Positions 36,716 through 47,308 of a stretch of 64,000 nt of DNA are shown piece by piece (within the stretch, counting starts at the first letter, position 1; every line of letters begins with the position of its first letter). The translations under genes and the position numbers were made by a program. The DNA comes from Trichoplusia ni. Taxonomy: Eukaryota; Arthropoda; Insecta; Lepidoptera; Noctuidae. The stretch lies in assembly GCF_003590095.1 (NCBI RefSeq), contig NC_039486.1, positions 8,616,336-8,680,335 of the forward strand, read 5' to 3'. A model generated the notes under the pieces. The model was not told the origin of the DNA and did no database searches. It worked only from the letters and a program-made list of their open reading frames with translations.

Positions 36716-39700
36716 GTCAGTTTTCTGTTAGTAGTTTTTAATTAGAGCACCATTCGTAGTTGTAGTAAACTCTTGCTTTTGCTTTGTTATAAGACGTTGT
36801 TTACGAGTAACGCATGCATACATAAAATATGTGTCAGTATAACACTCGTGGAATAACAGAACAGTTACGAGTTAAACTAGTAATTAAACAAATATGCTGT
36901 ACAAACACACTGTACTTTGGCAAACAGATAAAATTTATTCACGCAAGTTATCGCTCTGTGGATCCCTTATCGTAAATCCTTGTACAGATCAATCAGTGGT
37001 ATCTAGTACGCAATGCCCCTCTTCACCTACATACATATATAGACGATATTCATATAAGGCAATCTCTATTCTCTCTTGTACCTGTTACTGACAGTACTTA
37101 CTTTTCACAATGGTCGAGCAAACCTGTTTGTTGATGTTTTTACGCCGGGTCTGAAGCAGACCGGAGCGGCGAGCAGTCAATTTTCAGCTCTATTGCAAGG
37201 GGGCTAGCGCTGTCAAAATGGATCTATTGACCAGCATCGACGTAACAAAACGTTGTAGTACTTACATAAGGCAGTTTTCCCGCACTTGTAATGAAATATG
37301 ATTACCTATAGCGCTCAGTCTAAAATGAATATGCTCGAAATCGAATACTACTCGTACCTTCACTACCTACCTGGTGTACGCTTCTTGTGGGAAGTTTATT
37401 ATGACGTTTTTTGTTGGACAATAATGCTGAGTTCGTTTCCTCCCAAATATAATTATAGTTTGGTAGGTACATGACACAAATTGTCTTCTTTTTGCTCAAG
37501 TACAGCTAAGTGCCGACTTATTTAGGGTACCGAGGTACTTCAAAGGTTTTTATGGGCTGTTATTAGGCGAGCTATCGGAGCAAAATATTTGTAATCAGTT
37601 GTTGCAAATTATTTGCGTTGCGCAGTTTTAGTCCATCCCACCAAATTATGTAGTATCAAGATGCCCTAGTCATGATGTAAGGTTGACTAGAACTTAATTA
37701 TTATAATTGATTAACGTATCATGCACGTCAATATGGTCAGTAAGCTTCAGTCTTTAATTTAAAACAAGTCACAACAGTTTAATTTAAAAGTCTCGACAAA
37801 ATACTTCCGAAAAATTTGCAATCAAACCCAAACATTTATTCCGCTAAATATGGAGACAGACAGATTGCTACATGTAGTCGAATTTGAGCTTCTCGAATTT
37901 TGAGAAAAAAGCCATAACTAGTCTGTATGTTTAAATGGAAATGTAAGTCATCTTGTCCGTCTGTCCCTGCCAGAGATAAAAATGAAAGTTATTTAGAGCG
38001 CTTCAGCAAAAGGTAACTCTAAAAAGGAAAACAAGTTTTATCGTCTTCCAATGTTTCCAAAAACTCGCGTCACCGTTGAACATAAAATAATTAGTTCACT
38101 CCGCCTTATTTCCTAATACAGCTACTTTCTAATTTGTTTGTTTATTTATTTACAGTTGCATCAGAAAAAGACCGGCGACATTCGAGTGTGAGTGACGCTC
38201 CAATGTCTGATTCGAATGTCCTGAGGAAAGTGGCATCCCTCACGCTTGATAAACTCACCGAGACGAAAGTAGTGCGACCCAAGTTCGTCCCTGACAAGCT
38301 AGATTTCAAATTCTATGAAAAGTTTGAAGGTAAGCAGTTTCGACACGTCCTACTAGCTTCCTACTTAACTTTAATAGTCCGACGACAAGGTCGTAAATAA
38401 TACAGACAGCTTTAGATTATAATGACCTCATTAAAAACAATAAGGTTTAAAAAGTAATCAAAAATCATCTCTCAATTAATTATAGTGCTAACAGGTGAAT
38501 GAACGTCGAGATAAGGGCGTTATCTTATTAACAAATAGTCCATAATGTCTTATCGGCGTTAATCATTAGCGTTAACAGAGATACTATCCATTAGTGACTA
38601 CTAGTGTGCATACGTGACTCTTGCTGAGCGGGCGAAACTTTTCAATCGAAAGCGATGCAATTGTCAACAAATCGTGTCAATTTCACCAACTCAACAGTAG
38701 CACAATTCAATTATGTCGAGTTTCTTAGTCAATATCGTTCGCGCAGAAGAGGGACGCACAACTACGGAAATATTTTGCGTTTGCATAACGATGACGTCGC
38801 GTCTTCGGTGGTGGAGACGGAATCTTCAACTAAAATAAAGTTCCACCGCTTCCTATCAAAGTGCTTGAAATATAAACGTGCTTTAGTATTATATGTGCCT
38901 CCGAAAAAGTTGACTACAAAAGTCCCAAAGACATCTCAATGGTATCGTTATGTGATCTTTGTACTATACAAAGGAAATCAGATTATTCTTGTTCAGTGTG
39001 ATATAAAAATGTTGAGTATTGAAATTCAAGTGTTTTTACGAAGTAAAACGACAGTTTTGTGTACAATTAATGTGACCAACGGTGTCACAAAAGGAAGCAT
39101 GTACACCAGTATGTATAGATTACATTACCATTGTATTCATAAGTAGGTACTTACTTAGCTAACTACCTAAACTAACCATGACTTATGACGTACCTATGTC
39201 AATAAAAGGTACACAAGTGCCTACCTAACTAAAGTATTAGCAAGCATGCAACATTATTTGAAATTTGTTATCCACTGCTCGTTACATACTACTTGAGAAA
39301 TTCCGTTTGCTTTTATAATACGCAATGGTTAATAAACAAATGTCAAAGAAAGGGGACTGTTGAATTACGGCCGCTTTCTATATTCGATCTCAATCCAAAA
39401 TTTACGGATCGAGATTGACATTTGAATCCATTTACAACTTTTAGTGTTTCTATAACCGATCCATGGATCGTTTTCTCGATCTTTTTCTTCAATCTATCTT
39501 TGGGAGGGCGGATCGAGATTTTAGATTGGTATTTGTACGAAAGTGACAGTTATGCGTTTTCTATAACCGATCTCTGGTTTTGACAAATCGATTTTTGGCC
39601 TTTTTTGATCTATAATTGCGATCCCCAATTTTTTACGGATTGTACTGAGAAATCTGTTAAAATGGAAATATTTTCAAGTGATAGTGATAGCGATCTTGAA

Positions 39701-42700
39701 GTATTAGCTCAGCTATCGGACTGGGATAGTAGTGACAGCGAAGTAGAACAAACTCTGTCCTTAAAATTTGTAATTGTGATTTAGGTATCGAGTGGTTGTT
39801 CTGTACTTTACTTGTAAACGGGGGTCAAGGATTTAAGCTGAAGACCAGCGCTCAGTAATTCTTTTGGATTGCTAAGCATAAGCTGACGCTTAAACTTTTT
39901 TGCTCTCGGTATTATAGTTTTTGTGTACTAAGTACACTTTTACCAATATCTGTAATACTGGAATCAATGGATAACGATTATAATATTCTCGTTTTGATTT
40001 ATTTATTTAAAACCATGAAGTATCATTACAGGGTTTACCCTAATGCGACAGCAAAGAACTTATACTAAACAAAAATTGAAACACATTTCATTATTAAAAA
40101 CACGTCAGTCTGATTTTGAAGAAGTTGGTGGTATGGAGAGCTCTTGTAAGAGGTGCTTTGGCGAGCAAATTTGTTCTCGCGGTAGGAACCAGCAGTAGGT
40201 GCGGGCTTCGCCGCCCACTCCGCCACTCAAGCACTGCAATACTTCCGGGTGATTCTCCACTCCACGAAGCACCTTCACCAAGTAGACGACCAGTGCAAAC
40301 TCCCGTCTCATATACAGTTGATTATTGCCAACCATGCCCAGAACAAACAGAGTGGGATCCATGAGTAGGTAGAACGGATACACCCCATACAGTTTCTTGT
40401 ACAGATGGCGCGTGAACTTATTCTGAATGCGCTCGAATATTACCGCTGTATTCTATTCTATAACTGAGACATCGGAAAAACAAACAACAAATAAACTTGC
40501 GATTTTAAAATATATTATGTTAATGTCAAACTGACTGACAACTTTTCGATTGACTGACGTTCCGTTGCTCATCAATAAACGTTTCTTGTCGTTTATGCTT
40601 TTTCTATTCTTCAGGTAGAATTATAGTATTTACCGCTACGACTTCCCAATCTTTTATTTTTGTATTTTGTGCAATTTCTAGTGATTATACATAAAATAGA
40701 TAAGCTCTAAGAAAAAAGCCACCATTTTACTCATTAATAATCGCTGAAGTACTTTTTCTGCACATGCGTAAAACAAAACGTTTACCAGGGCGATCTATCC
40801 GTTTTTTTTCGATGGATTTCGAGACGAGATCGATTAAAGAAATGCAGATTCAAGCTCAATCGAGGGATTGAGAAAAATCTGGATTGATCGGAATCTTAGA
40901 TTCGGGATCGAATATAGAAAGCGGCCGTTAATAAGTTCAACAGGTAACTTTCTGGATTGCTCCATTATAAAGCTAGTAGTTGCTCAATATTACAAGCCAC
41001 AAAACAAGATTTAAACTAGGTAACACTAAAATTAAAATACTATGCTAAATTATAACCTAGGCTATAGATCAAAAGCAGAATAAAAGATTTCAGAATATTC
41101 TAATCAAAATAGTTAGCAATCATTAAAACCATAATAAATGGTCCAAAATATCGATATTGAACGTCTTTGCACGTCACTATTTTGCATTAACATAACTCAT
41201 TCAGCTGTCAAACTATTATGGTCATGGTTAGTTGCCAGACTTGTTTATGTTTCTAAACCTGTTATAAATATCGTTTTGTGCGAGTTTAAGGCAAAATGTC
41301 TTTATCAATTTACAGGTCAGATGCTCCTGAACTGGTTTGTGTCTTCAATAACTGATAACACCCACCTGAAAACCTTATTGAGTGTTCAAGATCTGAGGAA
41401 CCTTGGGATACAATATTGTACCCATCTTCTTGCTGCAGGCGTGCTAAGACAGATATCAGACAAGGATGCGCCCACAGAAAACGTATTCAAGGTACAGAAT
41501 TCACTATTTATTGCGTAGTAATTTCTAATACTTCACCTTAATAAGCATTACATGTCCTAACCAAACTATGATTGCTGTAACATAGGTAACTATGTAGTAG
41601 GTGTAGTACTTCATGTGTTCGCTTAATTTAAAAGTGTGTTTTATATTACTTGGCATAATATTAAAAAAATGTAAGTAATATGTTGCTTTAAAGTCCCACA
41701 TTAATATTATTTAAGATTTAAGTATTGTGAAAAATATTGAACTTCTTGCCTTTTATTGAGTGTACTGCTATTCTACATACAATCAACAAAAAATAGTACT
41801 ACACATTCCCTTGATTAATTAGCCATCTCATGAAAGGAAATGAAAAATAGTTAAAAACTTTCTGTGTGAATATACTTTTAAAATAGTTATAAGACTTATT
41901 TAAATATTTCATGAAACTGCAATTTATAACTAAACATAATTGTTTTCAGAAGAGAACATTAAAACTTTATAAATTGTTAAATTAAATTGATATTACATTG
42001 AAAATAGTAATATTACAATCTTAGGAGCTAACTGTCTCCTAAACTACATTTTTATTTATTCCAGCCAAATTTAATGTACTACTGGGCTCATATGGAGGTG
42101 CCGGCGCTACAACCAGTCACCCCGGGCAGGCTGCACACGTCTGTTTGGCCGCCTGATAAAGACTCACCCTACATTACACAGGATAATCAAAGAGACTTAG
42201 AAAACAACAAATTCTTTAGTCAAAACAATAATGAAGAAATAAGTGACATAGATGAAGCCAAACAAGTTATATCTCAATTGAAAAAGAAACTCCAAGAACT
42301 AGAATATCAAATAGAAAAATATAGAATAAACAGTCAAATTGAATCACTCAATAAGAACCTAGAAAAACGACTTGATTCTATCAGTGAATATAATTTAATT
42401 AGAAATAAAACAGAATTATCAAGCAAAGAAGTCCAAACTTCTAATTTTGCCAATGAAATAAATAAGCTATCAAATAAACCTGTGATAAACATACCTGAAT
42501 ATGACCCTCTAAGAACAAATGTAAATATTGATAAAGCATTAGATTTAAGTAGTTTAGAACATAGAAGTGAGATGGCTATTGCAAATAAAACTGATGTAAG
42601 ATCTGAAAAAATTGTAAATTATTGTAAGTTGAATAAAAGTAGAGATTGTAATAAAAGTTATCGCAAAGACGATGCATTGGAGCTTAAAGACAATACTACT

Positions 42701-45700
42701 AGTACAGAAGACTCGAAAAGGAATAGTTACAATGAATTCACCCCTGAGCAAACAAGTGCTTGTTCATCAGATGCTTCATTCCTAAGTACATATGCATCCA
42801 CTGATTTAATCACAAGTGCAAAAAGTTCCTCGGACTTGGAAAAGAATGAAGATTCTGTTGTTTTAAAGAATGGCCCAACTGTTATGAGTAATCCACCTAC
42901 ACAAGTTTTATATACAACAGTTGATAGAAAACAAAAAGCCTCGCCTGAAACAAATAAGTTATTAGTTGAACCTTCAAGTATTACATTACAAAGTGAGAGT
43001 GTTTTGAGTGAAGAAAATTCGAAATGTTCATCTCCAGAAGAGAAGACTAAGGCCGTAGCTACAGACACTTCTGTAATTGAAAAAGCAATGCCAGCAGATT
43101 CTAAACTAGCTAGTCAAACTCTTCCTTTCCACCCTCCTCCTTCGCCGGGTATGCCACCACCTCCGCCACCGATGCCAGGAACGCCACCTTTATCCCCTGT
43201 GGGCTCTCCCAAATCAGCAACACCAATGAACAGCCAATTTCCATCGCTTTCCCCAACTGCGAGGCAGCCATCTCCGACAATGCCGACAGCACCAGCTGGA
43301 CTAGTCCCACCTCCCCCACCTCCACCTCCACCAATGTCTGGAATGGGACCCCCACCTCCACCAATGCCTGACATGGGTCCTTCACCGCCTCCAATGCCTG
43401 GTATGGGACCCCCGCCTCCTCCAATGCCTGGTTTAGGCCCACCACCTCCTCCCATGCCTGGAATGGGCCCACCACCGCCACCAATGCCTGGAATGGGACC
43501 TCCACCACCTCCAATGCCTGGAATGGGACCCCCGCCTCCTCCAATGCCTGACATGGGTCCGCCGCCACCTCCGATGCCTGGTATGGGCCCACCACCTCCG
43601 CCAATGCCAGGCATGGGACCTCCGCCTCCCCCAATGCCCGGTATAGGGCCGCCGCCCCCACCTATGTCGGGAATAGGCCCCCCACCACCGCTGATGCCTG
43701 GAATGGATCCTCCTCCTCCACCTGTCATGGGTGCCGTACCTCCGCCACCTCCTCTTTCGAGTGGTCCTGTACCATTCCCAGCCCCACCAGTTGGAGGATG
43801 GAACGTACAAAGAGCAAGTAAGTGTTTTATTTAAATTGGCCTTATACTGTTACTTTACACGCCATAGTTAGTATTAACAATGTCTATTATTTCAGCCTTA
43901 CGAAAAACTCCAGTGAAACCTGCTGCACCCATGAAACCGTTATATTGGACACGAATATTAGCAACCACCCCACAACCTACTAGCCATGGGGAATCCTTAA
44001 CAGGAAATTTTAAACCACTCTGGTTGGAAATAGAAGAAACTAAATTGGATAATATTGATGAATTCACAGATTTGTTTTCAAGACAAGTTGTTAAAGCGCC
44101 TGTAAAGAAGAAAGTCGAGGTTAAAACGAAGATACAGCCGATTAAGATACTTGATAGCAAAAGATCGCAAAATGTTGGTATATTAGCTCAGAGCTTACAT
44201 GTTGAGTTCTCAGAAATTGAGAATGCGATATACAATTTCGATACTTCGGTTGTTAGTTTGGAAGCTTTACATCAGATTTACGAGCTGGTTGGTAAAATTC
44301 ATTCATTTTCTCATAATTTGGTAACTATGTAACGTTTTACATATCTATACTAATATCTAAAGCTGAAGAGTTTGTTTGTTTGATCTTAGGTATTACTGGT
44401 TCAAATTGAAAAAAATATTATTGTGTTCAATAGACTATTAATCGAGGAAGGTTCTAGGCTATATAACATCACGCTGCAACTAATAGAAGCGAAGATACAA
44501 TGGAAAATGTGGCAAAAACGGTCAAAAATATTAATCTTCGAGGGCTTTCATTCAAAAATTCCTAACTTATATCTTCTAACCACGCGGACGAAATTGCGGG
44601 CAACAGCTAGTATTATCATATAATGATTGCCCATTTTTGTCATTTCAGCGGGCCTCTGAAGAAGAATTATCTTTGATAAAGGAACACTTACGGTCAAAAT
44701 CCGATGTGCCTCTGGACCGACCAGAAGCATTTCTACATGATCTGTCTGGTATACCAAATTTCGCTGAACGAATATCTTGTTTTATGTTCCAATCGGAATT
44801 CGAAGATGCTGTTAGCACAACAATGCACAAATTAGATAATTTGAAACATACTTGCGAGGTAAGATTTCTCTTCGTCTGATGTCTATGACTTGCTTTTACG
44901 ATGGTTTTAAGTAGTTCCTGAGTTAGTAGGCGACCCAGGCAAAAGTATTCTTCGGTTATAATTTGCCTTTTATACATGACAATGATAGCAAATATAAACA
45001 AAGTTACAAATAATTATTTTTTAGTCAAAAGACTATGCCTTATGTAAATTGAAATTTATATTTCATAGCTCCTCATCAAGCATGGTTTAGTAGCAAGTGT
45101 TTGGTGATTAAAAATGTTTTGTTTTCATAATTGTGGTTAACATTTTTTTCCTTCTTTGCAGTTTCTTATGACTAGTGAATCTCTAAAGAAATTGTTTGCT
45201 ATAATTTTGACTCTTGGCAACTACATGAATGGTGGTAACGGACAGAGGGGACAAGCTGATGGCTTCGGTTTGGAGATACTTTCCAAACTTAAGGATGTAA
45301 AGGTAATATTTCTCTTCTTTGAAATTTGTTCAGTAATTCTCTCTTTAATATTAACAAGTATTTTTTTATTTCAATAGACCATGAAAGGTTTTGAATTTTT
45401 TTTAGGTCTAAGACAAAGATATACCTGATACCTACGTATCAATATGTTCTACTAAATGCTACATGCCATGTTATCACTTATTGATACAAGTAGAACATTC
45501 CCATTTTCTATTCTATCTTTTTGATGTCGGCTGATGTTACTAGCATTTAATTATGCAATTGCATATAATTGTTGTCCCCAGTCGAAGCAGTCGAACGTGA
45601 CGCTGCTGCACTTCATAGTCCGCACGTACATGCGCGGCGCGGGCGGCGCGCTGGCGGAGGGCTGCGCGCTGCCCGTGCCCGAGCCCGGCGACGTGGCGCG

Positions 45701-46625
45701 CGCCGCCACGCTCGACTTCGCCGACGTGGCCGCGCATCTCGCCGCGCTCAGGAACCAGCTCGATGGTCAGTACTGTCCACCACTAACCAACTGAGCTACA
45801 GCGTGCTGTTACAATGGTGACATCATCAATGTCACCGTTGTGGCGCCACTCTGTATATTTAATGTGTTTTAAGAGCTCCAGTCAAATAAAATCATCAACC
45901 CATACAAAATCAACAGTAGAAAAAGGAATTAGGCAAAGCCCATTAATTAATTATAAAGGCAAATGTATATATGTTAAAAAGTTGAATTCTATGTTAACAT
46001 TATACCTCTATGAAGGGCGAAAATGCCACACTAAATCATATTTTATTTTTTTAGCGTGCAAAGAAAAAGTTAAGAAAGTGCTGGAAACCGACGCCGAAGC
46101 ACGTGGTTCTAACGAAGAATCCCCTACGGACGAAAGCAAAAGACGGCTTGAAGTATTCAGAGACAAGATGTCTGCATTCCTAAACTCTGCCGAAGAGAAA
46201 TTAAAGACTGAAAACGAAAACTTAGAAGAATGCCGTACGAAGTTCATTGCGACGGTTAAGTTCTACCAGTATAACCCGAAATGCGGCAAACTGGAAGACT
46301 GCGAACCGAAAGATTTCTTCTCACTATGGACCTCATTTTGTAGTGATTTCAAAGATATTTATAAGAAGGAAGAACAAATTGCTATAAAGGAGAAGTAAGT
46401 TGAATTTGTAAACTCAAATATACTGCCCTGAAATTGTTAGGTGATCCATACAATGCTATAAGTATACATCATTCTGTATATAGTAACAGCATTTCAATGT
46501 CATTTTTTTATTACAGGTTAAAAGAAGCGAAAAAGCTCCAAGAAGAAAGAAAACCTATGACTCAGCCCAAAAAGGAGGGTGGATTAAAGTCACGACTACA
46601 GAAGTTGTCTAGTACTAGAAAGTAA
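35848..46625 (+). CDS. capu: Formin of the cappuccino/formin-2 class (10 coding exons)
   Basis: This gene encodes an actin nucleator that builds unbranched filaments; family members work with Spire in the oocyte actin mesh and in axis formation. I joined exons 35848-36715, 38156-38329, 41316-41491, 42065-43817, 43896-44287, 44649-44858, 45162-45302, 45582-45765, 46055-46394 and 46517-46625. All phases agree and give about 1448 residues. The order is: a low-complexity N terminus starting MGNIQT; a conserved formin-2-type pre-FH1 block (about 348-425); a coiled coil (about 461-515); a proline-rich FH1 (about 760-985); an FH2 domain (about 1000-1400) with PMKPLYWTRI, KRSQNVGI and LGNYMNGGN; and a basic C-terminal tail (GGLKSRLQKLSSTRK), the part that binds the Spire KIND domain in relatives. 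The absence of a GBD/DID/DAD arrangement argues against Diaphanous, DAAM and FHOD. Upstream non-coding or alternative first exons are not resolved. Confidence 0.92.
36716..38155 (+). other. capu intron 1
   Basis: No exon or recognisable repeat was seen. It contains a short stretch 'gtccgtctgtccctgcca' (about 37953-37971) reminiscent of the dispersed lepidopteran repeats described elsewhere in the window. Confidence 0.6.
38156..38329 (+). CDS. capu: capu coding exon 2
   Basis: The exon follows a pyrimidine-rich acceptor (tttatttacag) and ends at GAAG|GTAAGC. It enters and leaves in phase 1. It encodes a polar segment with SEKDRRHSS and ends in DFKFYEKFE, leading into the conserved pre-FH1 block. 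Confidence 0.85.
38655..39146 (+). other. Unclassified 163-codon open frame in capu intron 2
   Basis: This frame is open for 163 codons from ATG, long for AT-rich intronic DNA. The stretch from about 38610 to 38860 is CpG-richer than its surroundings, and the predicted protein is basic and Ser/Thr-rich with no motif I recognise. It could be an alternative first exon of capu or chance. I see no convincing donor joining it to exon 3, so I do not call it a gene. Confidence 0.25.
39368..40927. mobile_element. PIF/Harbinger-like DNA transposon in capu intron 2
   Basis: A 1560-bp element is bounded by 22-bp perfect terminal inverted repeats (39368-39389 begins CGGCCGCTTTCTATATTC; its reverse complement is at 40906-40927). 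It is flanked by the 3-bp duplication TTA (39365-39367 and 40928-40930), the target-site type of PIF/Harbinger elements. At 39662 a short + frame starts MEIFSSDSDSD, like the acidic start of Harbinger transposases, but it breaks off within about 40 codons. The rest of the transposase is not recognisable, so the copy is non-autonomous. Confidence 0.8.
40094..40440 (-). mobile_element. LINE reverse-transcriptase C-terminal fragment nested in the Harbinger-like element
   Basis: On the minus strand the translation reads IFERIQNKFTRHLYKKLYG, then PLFVLGMV-type sequence and RREFALVVYLVKVLRG, the region just after the reverse-transcriptase domain of jockey/R1/CR1-type non-LTR retrotransposons. After one frameshift near 40170 the frame continues with ARTNLLAKAPLTRALHTTN and ends at TAA (40094-40096). 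Only this tail is present, as expected of a 5'-truncated copy. It is a dead fragment. Confidence 0.72.
41316..41491 (+). CDS. capu: capu coding exon 3 (conserved pre-FH1 block)
   Basis: The acceptor is tttacag and the donor AAG|GTACAG. The exon encodes a helical segment with LLNWFVSSI, LRNLGIQYCTHLLAAGVL and DKDAPTENVFK, resembling the segment before FH1 in formin-2 proteins (CSRII-type, then a small aromatic motif continued in exon 4). Confidence 0.88.
42065..43817 (+). CDS. capu: capu coding exon 4 (coiled coil and FH1)
   Basis: This is the largest exon. It starts at PNLMYYWAHMEVP, completing the pre-FH1 block, then runs through a Glu/Lys/Gln-rich coiled coil (42227-42390) and a long Ser/Thr/Asn-rich linker. 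The FH1 region (about 43125-43800) binds profilin-actin. It holds 12 complete 10-residue units of the type GPPPPPMPGM. The donor is A|GTAAGT at 43817/43818, phase 1. Confidence 0.92.
43346..43705 (+). repeat. 30-bp tandem repeat coding the FH1 decamers
   Basis: Twelve back-to-back 30-bp units encode GPPPPPMPGM-like decamers, with D, L or I at the variable end. Units differ mainly at third positions, so the array is ordered at the protein level and has drifted at synonymous sites. Confidence 0.95.
43896..44287 (+). CDS. capu: capu coding exon 5 (start of FH2)
   Basis: The acceptor is atttcag. The exon encodes the FH2 lasso/linker (APMKPLYWTRI) and the knob segment with KRSQNVGI. The donor is CTG|GTTGGT, which is weak, but it is the only nearby GT in phase 0 that keeps exon 6 open, and it aligns HQIYE-L-RASEEE with other formins without a gap. 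A better-looking GTAAAA 4 bases downstream would throw exon 6 into a stop. Confidence 0.82.
44344..44610 (+). mobile_element. Short non-autonomous Helitron in capu intron 5
   Basis: The element starts TCTATACTAATATC and ends CAACAGCTAG (CTRR-type end), with host A before and host T after, the classic Helitron A/T insertion. It shares most of its body with the copy at 23961-24218, including the 'aagctgaagagtttgtttg' block and the 'atcacgctgc-actaata' block. It fills 267 of the 361 bases of the intron between capu exons 5 and 6. Confidence 0.85.
44649..44858 (+). CDS. capu: capu coding exon 6 (FH2)
   Basis: The acceptor is catttcag and the donor GAG|GTAAGA. It encodes RASEEELSLIKEH and GIPNFAERISCFMFQSEF, the conserved FH2 segment in which the bound helices of the core are formed. 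Phase 0 on both sides. Confidence 0.92.
45162..45302 (+). CDS. capu: capu coding exon 7 (FH2 GNYMNGGN motif)
   Basis: The acceptor is tttgcag and the donor AAG|GTAATA. It carries the diagnostic FH2 signature LGNYMNGGN followed by QADGFGLEILSKLKDVK, which matches formin-2/Capu closely. Phase 0 on both sides. Confidence 0.95.
45582..45765 (+). CDS. capu: capu coding exon 8 (FH2, GC-rich)
   Basis: The acceptor is gtccccag and the donor GATG|GTCAGT. It encodes SNVTLLHFIVRTYMR and PVPEPGDV, standard FH2 sequence. The exon is strikingly rich in GCG/CGC codons while the flanking introns and exon 7 are AT-rich. Confidence 0.92.
46055..46394 (+). CDS. capu: capu coding exon 9 (end of FH2)
   Basis: The acceptor is tttttttag and the donor GAGAA|GTAAGT. 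It encodes the C-terminal FH2 coiled segment (KVKKVLETDAEA, RLEVFRDKMSAFL) and the FFSLWTSFCSDFKD motif. Confidence 0.92.
46517..46625 (+). CDS. capu: capu coding exon 10 (C-terminal tail)
   Basis: The acceptor is ttattacag. It encodes the 35-residue basic tail LKEAKKLQEERKP ... GGLKSRLQKLSSTRK, then TAA. In relatives this tail binds the Spire KIND domain and actin. A possible polyadenylation signal ATTAAA lies at 47045-47050; I saw no AATAAA before the converging gene. Confidence 0.92.
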
Positions 46626-47300
46626 TGCAAAGAAATATCGGATATTGTTTTGGCCATCTGTTTCTGCTGTTTGCACTGCACAAAGCAACTTATTTTTTTG
46701 CATTCCTGATGTAACATTCCATTTAACAAACATGTTTATTATATAATGGATTAACTAACGAAACTACTTATACATTCCTTTTATGAAACTTTATTTTTAT
46801 GTGATGAAATGAGTCTCATATCGTGTACAATATATTGTACTAAGGCCTACTTGTAATCATGGCCAATATTATTTCTGGAATTAAGTTCTCTTAAAAAGGC
46901 CTTTTTAGACAGTCAGTAAGATGTATGCTGTATTTATGAGCTAGTATACTTGCTACCTGCCAGCTTGCCAAGACACTGAATTTATTAGATTGCAGGAATT
47001 AACTTAAGACGACCATATTGTTGTTCATATCAATGTAAAATTATATTAAAAATTAATTATAGATGTTTCTTTAAAGCCTTTTTTAGTCGGCGAAAGATGC
47101 GTAAGATTCAAAATTCCTATTGGTTTTTGTTAGTCAAAACTATAAAATATTCTGCACATATTTAATTGTACCTGATATGTTTTTAATGCATTATTTTAAT
47201 TTAAATGCCCGATTATGTGCATAGTTATTCATCTAAAAATGGTGCTGTAACATTTGTTGTATCTGTAAATATTATTATTTAAACAATATAAAACTCAAAT

Positions 47301-47306
47301 TTTATT
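47301..47306 (-). terminator. Polyadenylation signal AATAAA for the Nepro-like gene
   Basis: Reading the minus strand, AATAAA follows the TAA stop at 47309-47311 by two bases. If used, the 3' UTR is only about 20-30 bases, which leaves almost no overlap with the converging capu transcript. Confidence 0.5.
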
Positions 47307-47308
47307 AT

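Noticed and set aside
43110..43810. Long Gly-rich and Ala/Val-rich open frames antisense to the FH1 region
   Set aside because: They are mirror images of the proline-codon repeat; C-rich repeat DNA lacks stop codons on the other strand. The + frame belongs to a clear formin.
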